Shown here piece after piece: positions 57,225 through 64,000 of a DNA stretch of 64,000 nucleotides; the stretch's first letter is position 1, and each line of letters opens with the position of its first letter. The stretch lies in NCBI RefSeq assembly GCF_000317085.1, contig NC_019702.1, forward strand, positions 3,254,394 to 3,318,393, in the 5' to 3' direction. A model generated the notes under the pieces. It made no database searches. It had not been told where the DNA came from and worked only from the letters and a program-made list of their open reading frames with translations. The position numbers were made by a program, and so were the translations under genes. Source of the DNA: Synechococcus sp. PCC 7502. GTDB lineage: Bacteria; Cyanobacteriota; Cyanobacteriia; Pseudanabaenales; Pseudanabaenaceae.

Positions 57225-59888
57225 TTAACCTAAAACTAAGTCACTACTACTAAGTAGAATATCAGGATTACCTAAACGCGCAAACTCAAACACTGATGAC
57301 GTATTGAGAGCATTACCATTTTGGTTATAGAACAGGCTGCCACTGCTTTGGCTAAAGACGATATGAGCAGTACTTGCATCTACCAACGCATCATTAGTAA
57401 CAAAGGCAAAATCGGTTAAAGGCTGTCCCACTATACCAGTAACGGCATTGAAGGTAGATTGGCTGAGTTTGATTTTGTCCTGCCCAATGTCAAATTGGCT
57501 AATGTAGTCGACACCTAAGGTATTGTTGAAAACACCGCTAGCTTGAAACAAATATTGATCTTTGCCAGCGCCTCCTGTGAGAATGTCATCGCCCTCCCCT
57601 CCCCATAGGATGTCATTGCCGCCCAGTCCTTGGAGTTGGTCATTACCAATACCACCCTTGAGGGTGTTATTGAGGGAATTACCCGTGAGGCGATCGCTAC
57701 CATTACCACCCGTAGTATTTTCAAAGACATTGTTGGCGGCAAGGATGAGTTTAAGGTTACTGTTAACCATCTGTGATATCGTAACACCCAAATTAAGATT
57801 TGTGGCAGTTGTTGTACCGCTAAAGTCAATTGTGTCAATCCCACCTGTTGTTGTTTCAGCGATCGTGTCTGTTCCCAATAAACTGTTGGCAGCAAAGATA
57901 TAGGTATCGTTACCATTAAGCCCGCTGAGAGTGTTGTTGGCACTATTGCCTGTGAGGACGTTATTACCTGCGTTACCTGTGCCATTAATCGCTGCTGTTC
58001 CTGTTAAGGTCAGGTTCTCGACATTGGTGGGGAGAGTGGTAGTAACGGAAGTACTTAGGGTATCGGTGATGGTTGTGGTAGTAGTTGTAGTTGCACCTAG
58101 GGTTGCATTGGTGGGAGAGGACAATGTGAGCGTAAAGGCTTCATTCGGTTCGTTAATCGAATCATTGAGAATGGGAATGTTGATCACTTGACTGGTAATA
58201 CCTGCGTTAAAGGTTAGGGTTCCGCTGGTACTTGTATAGTCTGATCCTACGGTAGCTGTACCGTTGGCAGTCGCATATTGAACAGTAATGGCTTGGCTAC
58301 TGGCGTTAGAAAGTGTAACGGTATAAGTGACATTTTGAGGGCTAGTGAAACCTTCAACAATGGTCTGCTTGGCACTGAGGTTAATTTTGGGTAAGGCATC
58401 ATCGTTGGTAATAGTTGCTGTGACGGCTGTGGTTGTCCCAACTACATATCCAGTTCCAATTGCTAGAGTGAGAGCGACAGTTTCATTATTTTCAAAAATG
58501 GTGTCGGCTTTGGGATTAATTGTTAAGATGGCAGTTGCTGCACCTGCTGCGAAAGTGATGGTTTTGCCTGTTCCTGTGGTTGCGCCCGTGTAGTCGTTAC
58601 TGTCGGCTGTACCTGTGACACCGTAGCTGACGGTGAGAGCCTTAGTGATAGATCCCGTGCGGCTGAAGGTATAGACAAGGTTAGCTACTCCATCTTCAGT
58701 AACGCTTGCTGGTACTACCGCTAAAGTGATTGATGGGGGTGGCTCTTTATAGGCAAAGTAAGCACCCGTTAGGCTTAAACTGGCTTGATTTCTAATGATC
58801 CCAATCAGTTCATCAGGTTCGGCTCCTGCTTTTTTGATTAAAATTTGGGTGTCTGCACCAACTGCTGTAAGCAAATAGTCGGTACTTGAGCCTCTAAGTT
58901 GAATGACATCGCCTTGGCTACTGTTAAAGTCAGCGATATTAGCATAGTCAGCAACACCACTAGCTGTATTACTTCCGTCATCGTAGCCAATCCAAGTGGA
59001 ATCGCCTAAGACAAAGCGATCGCTTCCTAAACCACCATTGAGATTGTCTATCTCACCTCGTCCAAGATTTACACTATTCGGATTGAGTCCGATTAGAACG
59101 TCATTACCCGTTCCACCATAGAGCGTATCGTTGCCACCACCGGCGATTATGGTATCGTTTCCATCATCGCCATTGACAGTATAGTTGCCTGTTGCCGAAG
59201 CAAGGATTGTGACTGTATCGTTGCCCGCACCAGCCGTGATGGTATTAGTTTCAGCCGTTGTTGTCGCGGTGATCACATCTGCACCTGCACCAGTCCTAAT
59301 CGTCTGCACACCCGCATTCGATATGGCTGTGAGCGTGACAGAATTTTTACCTGTACTGGTAATAGTCTGTCCACCATTGGTCGACGTCGCCGCTACTTTG
59401 AAAAGATTTCCACCTACAATAGTTTGTGCCCCTGCACTGGAGGTCGCAGTGACTGTGGCAAGCCCTGCCCCCATGGTAATCGTCTGTGCCCCTGCTGTAG
59501 ATAGGGACTCGAGAGTCGCAGCCCCTGTAAATGAACTCATGTCAATAGTAATTGCCCCTGCATCCGAGGTGGTGGTCAGACCGATCCCTGCTCCCGAAAA
59601 CGCAGATTGAAACGCAGCACCTGTGGTAATGGTTTGAGCACCCTGTTTAGTGGAGTTAATTACAATCTTTTCGATATTAGAAATGTTATTCCAAAGACTG
59701 TCAGGTGGAGCGATCGCCGCGACACCAATAGGAGTGATACTCAGTGTATCTATACCTGCATTGCCATTGAGACTGTCACCAATAGCAAATGTACCCGTCA
59801 TTCCATTATTGTAATTAGCAAGAAAAGTATCATCGACTGCTCCTCCGCTAATATTGTCTATACCCGTAGTAAGTGTAAAATTTGTCAT
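57225..59888 (-). CDS. Secreted RTX calcium-binding protein with Calx-beta domains and 20-residue repeats
   Basis: An 887-residue protein rich in Gly, Asn, Thr and Ala, with no Cys. An SD-like AGGAGA lies six bases before the ATG. N-terminal residues 80-235 carry a repeat of GAQTIT-x-GA type at 133, 153, 173, 193 and 213, with strict 20-residue spacing. RTX nonapeptides (GGxGNDxLxG) at 218-270 follow, then two Calx-beta domains (about 382-495 and 500-612). A second RTX block lies at 630-790, and the C-terminal region ends KIKLSQSTFNAVTG plus FARLGNPDIL, typical of cyanobacterial type I-secreted proteins. There is no signal peptide. It is likely a surface or extracellular protein. No secretion genes are adjacent. 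Confidence 0.87.
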   Translation of the reverse strand: MTNFTLTTGIDNISGGAVDDTFLANYNNGMTGTFAIGDSLNGNAGIDTLSITPIGVAAIAPPDSLWNNISNIEKIVINSTKQGAQTITTGAAFQSAFSGAGIGLTTTSDAGAITIDMSSFTGAATLESLSTAGAQTITMGAGLATVTATSSAGAQTIVGGNLFKVAATSTNGGQTITSTGKNSVTLTAISNAGVQTIRTGAGADVITATTTAETNTITAGAGNDTVTILASATGNYTVNGDDGNDTIIAGGGNDTLYGGTGNDVLIGLNPNSVNLGRGEIDNLNGGLGSDRFVLGDSTWIGYDDGSNTASGVADYANIADFNSSQGDVIQLRGSSTDYLLTAVGADTQILIKKAGAEPDELIGIIRNQASLSLTGAYFAYKEPPPSITLAVVPASVTEDGVANLVYTFSRTGSITKALTVSYGVTGTADSNDYTGATTGTGKTITFAAGAATAILTINPKADTIFENNETVALTLAIGTGYVVGTTTAVTATITNDDALPKINLSAKQTIVEGFTSPQNVTYTVTLSNASSQAITVQYATANGTATVGSDYTSTSGTLTFNAGITSQVINIPILNDSINEPNEAFTLTLSSPTNATLGATTTTTTTITDTLSTSVTTTLPTNVENLTLTGTAAINGTGNAGNNVLTGNSANNTLSGLNGNDTYIFAANSLLGTDTIAETTTGGIDTIDFSGTTTATNLNLGVTISQMVNSNLKLILAANNVFENTTGGNGSDRLTGNSLNNTLKGGIGNDQLQGLGGNDILWGGEGDDILTGGAGKDQYLFQASGVFNNTLGVDYISQFDIGQDKIKLSQSTFNAVTGIVGQPLTDFAFVTNDALVDASTAHIVFSQSSGSLFYNQNGNALNTSSVFEFARLGNPDILLSSSDLVLG

Positions 59889-60097
59889 GGGGAATCTCCT
59901 GTGTACAAACCTTCATGACAACCAATGATTGGAGTGCTTCTAAAGGTAATGCTCTTAATAAGAAGACTCTAACTGAACGATGCTTGAATTTATGTATAGC
60001 TGGATCTCGGCAACGATTGAGTTGTATCGTAATGGATTGAGTACAGGATAACAAGTTATAAAAACAGGCAATGGTTCAGCTTCATTAAAAGCTAGAA

Positions 60098-60137
60098 CCT
60101 TTGCTCCCCAGTCACTATGATGACTGGGGAGCAAAGG
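60098..60137. repeat. 17-bp perfect inverted repeat (strong hairpin)
   Basis: CCTTTGCTCCCCAGTCA (60098-60114) is mirrored exactly at 60121-60137 around the loop CTATGA. GC content of the stem is far above its surroundings. Neither side has a T run, so it is not a standard terminator. It could end a transcript in both directions or be an element end. Confidence 0.75.
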
Positions 60138-60164
60138 GGAAATCTTCTTAAAGAATGGGAAAAG

Positions 60165-60290
60165 GTATTGCTGAAAATACCATCAACTTGGAACAAATAT
60201 TGATCATTGCCAGTTCCTCCGGTGAGGATGTCATCCCCTCGCAGCCTTTGGAGTTGGTCATTACCACTACTGCTAAGATCAAAAAATACC
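60165..60290 (-). pseudogene. RTX gene fragment
   Basis: On the minus strand the sequence reads SSSGNDQLQRLRGDDILTGG, then TGNDQYLFQVDGIFSNTF. The intact RTX gene has GNDQLQGLGGNDILWGGEGD, then DILTGGAGKDQYLFQASGVF. The DNA match is close, with one nonapeptide unit deleted. The fragment has no start and no continuation, so it is a remnant of a second copy on the same strand, upstream of the intact one. Confidence 0.8.
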
Positions 60291-60345
60291 TTGCGGCAAT
60301 TAACAAAGTCATTTCTAATGATTCAAGCGTGATTGAACTACTGAT

Positions 60346-61218
60346 ATGAATACTGCGACTTTACTAGTTTCCTGTCCCGATCAAAAAGGCTTAGTTGCCA
60401 AAATTTCCGATTGGGTATTTTCCCACGGCGGTAATATTCTCCATGCCGATCAACATGCTGATAGCACGGCTGGTTTATTTTTAATGCGGGTAGAGTGGGA
60501 CTTAGATAACTTTGGTTTAACTCGAACAGAAATTGCGCCAACGTTTGCACAACTGGCATCGGCAATTCAAGCTAAATGGCATATTCAATTTTCCGATTAT
60601 GTGCGCCGCATTGCTATTTTTGTGTCAAAGCAAGATCATTGTCTGTACGACTTGATTTTACGGCAGCGATCGCATGAATTACCCGCAATCATCCCTGTGG
60701 TGATCAGCAATCATCCCGATTTAGAACAGGTGGCACATAATTTTGGCATTAACTACCATTACCTTCCCATTACTCCTGAAAATAAGCTGGAGCAAGAAAA
60801 ACAGCAACTGGCACTCCTAAAGCAATATCAAATCGATCTGGTGTTACTAGCAAAATATATGCAGGTTCTTAGCCCAGAATTTCTTTCTCAGTTTTCCCAA
60901 GTAATTAATATCCATCATTCGTTTTTACCTGCCTTTGCGGGTGCAAATCCCTACCATCGTGCCTATAAACGTGGTGTAAAAATTATCGGTGCCACCGCCC
61001 ACTACGTTACTGAAGAACTAGATGAAGGTCCAATTATTGAGCAGGATGTAATTCGAGTTTCCCATCGAGATTCAGTTAATGATCTGATCCGTAAGGGTAA
61101 AGATTTAGAAAGAATTGTACTGGCACGGGCAGTAAGACAACACCTAGAAAATCGAGTTTTAGTCTATGGGCAGTCGGCAAATTCGGGCTTAGGTATTCGC
61201 ACCGTGGTATTTGATTAA
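60346..61218 (+). CDS. purU: Formyltetrahydrofolate deformylase
   Basis: A 290-residue enzyme that hydrolyses 10-formyl-tetrahydrofolate to formate and tetrahydrofolate, balancing one-carbon pools. An N-terminal ACT domain (1-80, ATLLVSCPDQKGLVAKISDW) precedes the formyltransferase fold (88-290). Catalytic-site motifs are INIHHSFLPAF (Asn188, His190) and EELDEGPIIEQD (Asp226). Length is standard. It diverges from the RTX gene and meets dnaX tail to tail with a 7-bp gap. Confidence 0.95.
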   Translation: MNTATLLVSCPDQKGLVAKISDWVFSHGGNILHADQHADSTAGLFLMRVEWDLDNFGLTRTEIAPTFAQLASAIQAKWHIQFSDYVRRIAIFVSKQDHCLYDLILRQRSHELPAIIPVVISNHPDLEQVAHNFGINYHYLPITPENKLEQEKQQLALLKQYQIDLVLLAKYMQVLSPEFLSQFSQVINIHHSFLPAFAGANPYHRAYKRGVKIIGATAHYVTEELDEGPIIEQDVIRVSHRDSVNDLIRKGKDLERIVLARAVRQHLENRVLVYGQSANSGLGIRTVVFD

Positions 61219-61225
61219 ATTCTGG

Positions 61226-63031
61226 TTAATTTAAGTTAATCAATTGTCCATCAAAAAAGGTAACTACATTCTTAATTGCTTCCGATGCTTGGGGCGATCG
61301 CGGAGCAGACAGATCGGGTTGAGGAGATATATTTTCATTTTCATTTATTTTCTCTTCAGTTTTAGGACTAGGATTACTTTTAGGAAGATTAGTAATGGCT
61401 AAATTGCTTTCAGGAATCTGAGGGTTCTCAACAGGAGTAGTTGGAGCTATGGGAGTTGGTGCAGATGTTGGAGATGGGGATAGAGAAGATTTTTGGGTTT
61501 CCGTCTCCGAGGTTACAAATCGGAATTTAACCTGCATGGGGCGTTTAAAAACCTGTTTAGAACATTTTTCTAGTTCCTCTCGCTTTTTAATCGCAATTTC
61601 CCTTAAACCCTTATCCTTTAAGCCGATTACCACATGGTCATGATTTATTTCCAGAAAAATCGCCTTATTCACAAAAATTGCTTTAGAAGGGGGAGATAAA
61701 TATCTAATCAACTCTTGCCAAGCTATGGCTAGGTCTTGATAGGAGGATATGGATGATTCATTTGATTCACTGCTAAAAGTTGGAATTAAGATATTTGCAC
61801 TTGGAACTTGAGTAGCTGTAGTTGGTGGTTCACTGGGTGCAATATTTGAAATAGTAGAGCTTGGATTTTGAATAGGGGTTAATGCTGGAGTTTTTGAGGT
61901 TAAAACTGAAACATTAGAAGTGATTGATTGATGAGATAAACCAACTTGATTAAATAAACCAATTAGGGTAATTTCCAGCCACAGTCGAGGTTGGGTTGTG
62001 TTTTTAATTTGTACTTCTGCCGATCGCAAGTGTTGCTGCCCTAATAAAATACTTTCCAGGGGAAACTCCTGAGCTATTTGGTTTAATTTTGCCCATGTGC
62101 CTGCGGTTAAAGCCACTAAATCTTGGCGATCACCTGCGGTTTTAGCAATTAATAAATCCCGATAGAATCCTCCTAAGCTTTGCAATACCGTTAATGGTTC
62201 TCTACCTCGATCCATAATTTGGCGAATCTTTTCAATCACAGCCACGGAATTTTGCAGAGCGATCGCTTCTAAAATCTCTAACAAATCTCGTTCTGGTACT
62301 GTACCGACTAAATCCCATACAGTTTCATTTTTGATTTCACCCACATGCAAACTAAGCTGATCTAATAAGCTCTCGGCATCCCGTAACCCCCCCTGTGCCA
62401 TCTGTGCCACTAACAATAAAGCTTCGGGATTAATATTAATATTTTCAATCTGGGCAATTTGGGTTAAATGTTGCACCATCGGTTCTAGGGGAATCCGCCG
62501 AAAGTCAAATCTCTGGCACCGAGAAATAATTGTTGGTAAAACTCTTTGGGGATCGGTGGTAGCTAGGATAAAAACGACGCGATCAGGTGGTTCTTCTAGG
62601 GTTTTGAGTAGGGCATTAAATGCTGACGTACTGAGCATGTGGCATTCATCGATCGCATATACTTTATACCTCGCTTGGACTGGGGCAAACTGCGATCGCT
62701 CAATTAAATCTCGAATATTTTCTACTCCTGTATTACTAGCAGCATCAATTTCCGTAATATCTAAGGCATTACCCCTAATAATACTCAGGCACATTTCACA
62801 TTTACCGCAGGGTGTGGCTGTAGGTACATCAAAGCTCAGGCAGTTCAAGGACTTTGCCATGATTCGGGCGGTAGAGGTTTTACCCGTTCCCCTCGCTCCC
62901 GTGAGCAGATAAGCTGGAGCAATCCTTTGGGTTTTCATGGCATTACTTAAAGTCGTAGCGATCGCCTCTTGTCCAACTAAATCAGCAAAAGTTTGAGGTC
63001 GATATTTATGATGTAACGGTTCGTAAGCCAT
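61226..63031 (-). CDS. dnaX: DNA polymerase III subunit gamma/tau
   Basis: A 601-residue clamp-loader ATPase. The Walker A GARGTGKTS is at 45-53. The zinc-binding cysteines are Cys64, Cys75, Cys78 and Cys81 (CGKCEMC). DECHMLS, the DExx box, is near 126-132, and the SRCQRFDFRRIP sensor region near 166. Domain III runs to about 360. A Ser/Thr/Pro-rich linker (375-425, 515-580) brackets a C-terminal folded part (WQELIRYLSPPSKAIFVNKA). No intein is present, although dnaX is an intein site in some cyanobacteria. No frameshift signal for a short gamma form was identified. Confidence 0.95.
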   Translation of the reverse strand: MAYEPLHHKYRPQTFADLVGQEAIATTLSNAMKTQRIAPAYLLTGARGTGKTSTARIMAKSLNCLSFDVPTATPCGKCEMCLSIIRGNALDITEIDAASNTGVENIRDLIERSQFAPVQARYKVYAIDECHMLSTSAFNALLKTLEEPPDRVVFILATTDPQRVLPTIISRCQRFDFRRIPLEPMVQHLTQIAQIENININPEALLLVAQMAQGGLRDAESLLDQLSLHVGEIKNETVWDLVGTVPERDLLEILEAIALQNSVAVIEKIRQIMDRGREPLTVLQSLGGFYRDLLIAKTAGDRQDLVALTAGTWAKLNQIAQEFPLESILLGQQHLRSAEVQIKNTTQPRLWLEITLIGLFNQVGLSHQSITSNVSVLTSKTPALTPIQNPSSTISNIAPSEPPTTATQVPSANILIPTFSSESNESSISSYQDLAIAWQELIRYLSPPSKAIFVNKAIFLEINHDHVVIGLKDKGLREIAIKKREELEKCSKQVFKRPMQVKFRFVTSETETQKSSLSPSPTSAPTPIAPTTPVENPQIPESNLAITNLPKSNPSPKTEEKINENENISPQPDLSAPRSPQASEAIKNVVTFFDGQLINLN

Positions 63032-63085
63032 AAGTCATCGTAGGATAGTTGAATTAAGGTTATCAACTGGTTTTAATCACACACT

Positions 63086-63490
63086 TTAATCCAAATGGAA
63101 CCGATAATTTATCCCACCTTCCTCTGACACTTCAAAAGTTGCATTTAACATCACGGCTTTTTGATCCAAATAAATTTTTGCTTCTTCTAGGGATAACTTG
63201 GTGGCGATCGCAAATTTAAGCGCAGTCACTTTCCCATCATTACTATCAACTAATTCTAAAAAAGTTCTTTCTAATTGTTCGAGGCGATCGCTTTGGGAAT
63301 ATTGATTTTTCTTTCTTAATCCCCAGACAATCCATGCTCCTCCTGCTGTGGCTGGCACCCCAATAATTAATCCACCTAGGGCGGCACTTTTATCCTCTGC
63401 AGTGGGGTTTTTAGTAAAAGCTACAGATACCGTCACTGCTAAAAAAATAAATCCTAATGAAAATAATATCCCCGCAAATACTTTAGGCAT
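63086..63490 (-). CDS. Small membrane protein with two helices and C-terminal winged-helix-like part
   Basis: A 134-residue protein. Membrane helices lie at about 5-24 (AGILFSLGFIFLAVTVSVAF) and 37-57 (ALGGLIIGVPATAGGAWIVWG). The cytosolic part (65-134) has LERTFLELVDSNDGKVTALK then FAIATKLSLEEAKIYLDQKA, which looks like a compact helical DNA- or protein-binding module. I recognise the plan from cyanobacterial proteins of unknown function. It lies 55 bp upstream of dnaX on the same strand and may be co-transcribed. Confidence 0.65.
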   Translation of the reverse strand: MPKVFAGILFSLGFIFLAVTVSVAFTKNPTAEDKSAALGGLIIGVPATAGGAWIVWGLRKKNQYSQSDRLEQLERTFLELVDSNDGKVTALKFAIATKLSLEEAKIYLDQKAVMLNATFEVSEEGGINYRFHLD

Positions 63491-63904
63491 AGTAAAAGTT
63501 TGTAATATTGCGAAACAGACTAAGAGCTTATATTTTAAGCCCTAATATTTCCAGTAAAGTACAATCCCCAAAATTTAGTTGAAAGTATAACAAATCATTG
63601 AACAAACGCTAAAATCTACATCTTTTAGACTAACAATAGGGATAGACTAAAGTGCGTTTTTCCGTGGGTTGAGTAATTAAAATGCTGAATAAATTACCTA
63701 GGAACACTGAAAGTAAGCAACTATCTCATCCCATCAGTACCAAGAAATTATATTTCGGTCTAGCGACCGCAGAAGTTTAATATCTAACACGGGGTTATGT
63801 AATTGGCAAAGTAAATGCTATGTGATCGTATGCTAAATCAAATTGCCTGAACTTTAATTTGATAATTTGAACTTTTAAGTTTTTAGGACGAGGGAAAGAT
63901 AGCA
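63491..63904. other. 414-bp gap with a possible very small ORF
   Basis: Nothing firmly identified. A 32-codon frame at 63682-63780 starts MLNKLPRNTESKQLSHPIST and ends KKLYFGLATAEV. If its stop is ignored the same frame continues YLTRGYVIGKVNAM to a second stop, so it may be a decayed gene rather than a peptide gene. No hairpin terminator is evident. Confidence 0.4.
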
Positions 63905-63940
63905 TTGACAATTTTATACTGCAAATGTAGTATGTATAAT
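63905..63940 (+). promoter_or_regulatory. Promoter with overlapping dyad of BlaI/CopY type
   Basis: TTGACA (63905-63910), 17 bp, then TAGTAT (63928-63933); a TATAAT at 63935-63940 gives an alternative -10. The dyad ATACTGCAAATGTAGTAT (63916-63933) covers the -10 box. It has the ACA-NN-TGT core pattern, with one mismatch, of BlaI/MecI/CopY operators, so repressor control is plausible. Confidence 0.5.
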
Positions 63941-63949
63941 ACAAAGTTA

Positions 63950-64000
63950 ATGATTCCCATGAGTGAACATCGTCTCAATGAAATAGTAATTGAACGTCCC
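63950..64000 (+). CDS. Start of an unidentified protein (cut by window edge)
   Basis: The frame opens at an ATG at 63950 or at 63959 and runs off the window. The second start gives MSEHRLNEIVIERP. That is only 14-17 residues, too short for a family call. The well-formed promoter 10-45 bp upstream supports a real gene. The leader is only about 10-20 bases. Confidence 0.5.
   Translation, partial: MIPMSEHRLNEIVIERP

Larger units (their letters stand above)
59889..60345. other. 457-bp gap upstream of the RTX gene, containing RTX remnant and palindrome
   Basis: The divergent start region of the RTX (minus) and purU (plus) genes. It holds the RTX gene's SD, a 17-bp perfect palindrome at 60098-60137, and a minus-strand fragment of a second RTX gene at 60165-60290. 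No intact gene is present; the 64-codon plus-strand frame there is the complement of that fragment. Confidence 0.6.

Noticed and set aside
59185-59610. 141-codon plus-strand frame rich in Val, Ala and Pro opposite the RTX gene
   Set aside because: Repetitive composition is the complement of the Gly/Thr/Asn repeats; the minus-strand protein explains it fully.
57225-59888. Tandem repeats considered as a CRISPR-like array
   Set aside because: The repeats are in-frame protein repeats with variable codons and no unique spacers; no CRISPR array was found anywhere.
60155-60349. 64-codon plus-strand frame before purU
   Set aside because: It is the complement of the RTX gene fragment, and its similarity is only on the minus strand.
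61226-63031. Possible intein in dnaX
   Set aside because: The ATPase region runs without interruption and the total length is normal for an intein-free protein.

Overview
The window is a cyanobacterial chromosome segment. The evidence is a typical cyanobacterial 16S rRNA, very frequent GCGATCGC (HIP1) octamers and GATCGC runs, and genes specific to oxygenic phototrophs: a Tab2-type RNA-binding protein, a CtpA-type processing peptidase, a CCB2/CCB4 cytochrome b6f assembly factor, a DUF4335 protein and ABC1 kinases. Gene style resembles a Pseudanabaena-like or small unicellular lineage, but that placement is a guess.

Layout. 1-14.4 kb holds housekeeping and envelope genes: Tab2 (cut by the window edge), CtpA, a divergent LysR/SDR pair, an LptC-like protein, inorganic pyrophosphatase, a binding-protein/OmpA fusion, and two ABC1 kinases flanking a pentapeptide/DUF4335 operon. 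A decayed IS5-type element lies at 14.46-15.33 kb. 15.4-24.6 kb is a transport and signalling block: an MFS carrier divergent from a binding protein translationally coupled to a hybrid histidine kinase, glycolate oxidase GlcD, tRNA-Thr, and a membrane class III cyclase homologue with changed catalytic residues. 24.6-29.9 kb is a complete rrn operon (16S, tRNA-Ile, tRNA-Ala, 23S, 5S) with a near-consensus promoter and a strong terminator. It is followed by two decayed IS1-type copies placed head to head.

31-41 kb carries two overlapping glycosyltransferases, uvrB, nadE coupled to a retropepsin-like gene, an SGNH hydrolase, acetate kinase and the CCB factor. 41-49 kb carries DUF2127, a JmjC/cupin protein, a PIN-toxin remnant, YbaB, a radical-SAM remnant, a BioD-like/DRTGG protein, a sugar-type ABC ATPase, an intact M48 peptidase, DUF1877 and nrdR. 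49-64 kb carries an APH/P-loop kinase fusion, a processive GT2 (possibly the glucolipid synthase), glutaredoxin, rlmN, an M48 homologue without its zinc motif, a broken Rpn-type nuclease gene, a large RTX/Calx-beta protein with a remnant of a second copy upstream, purU, dnaX and the start of a further gene.

There is no CRISPR array, prophage or obvious defence island. I did not find a clearly new multi-gene system. The observations most worth a second look are the solute-binding-protein/hybrid-kinase pair, the cyclase and M48 homologues that lost catalytic residues, the 20-residue repeat array of the RTX protein, and several unexplained inverted repeats next to gene starts.
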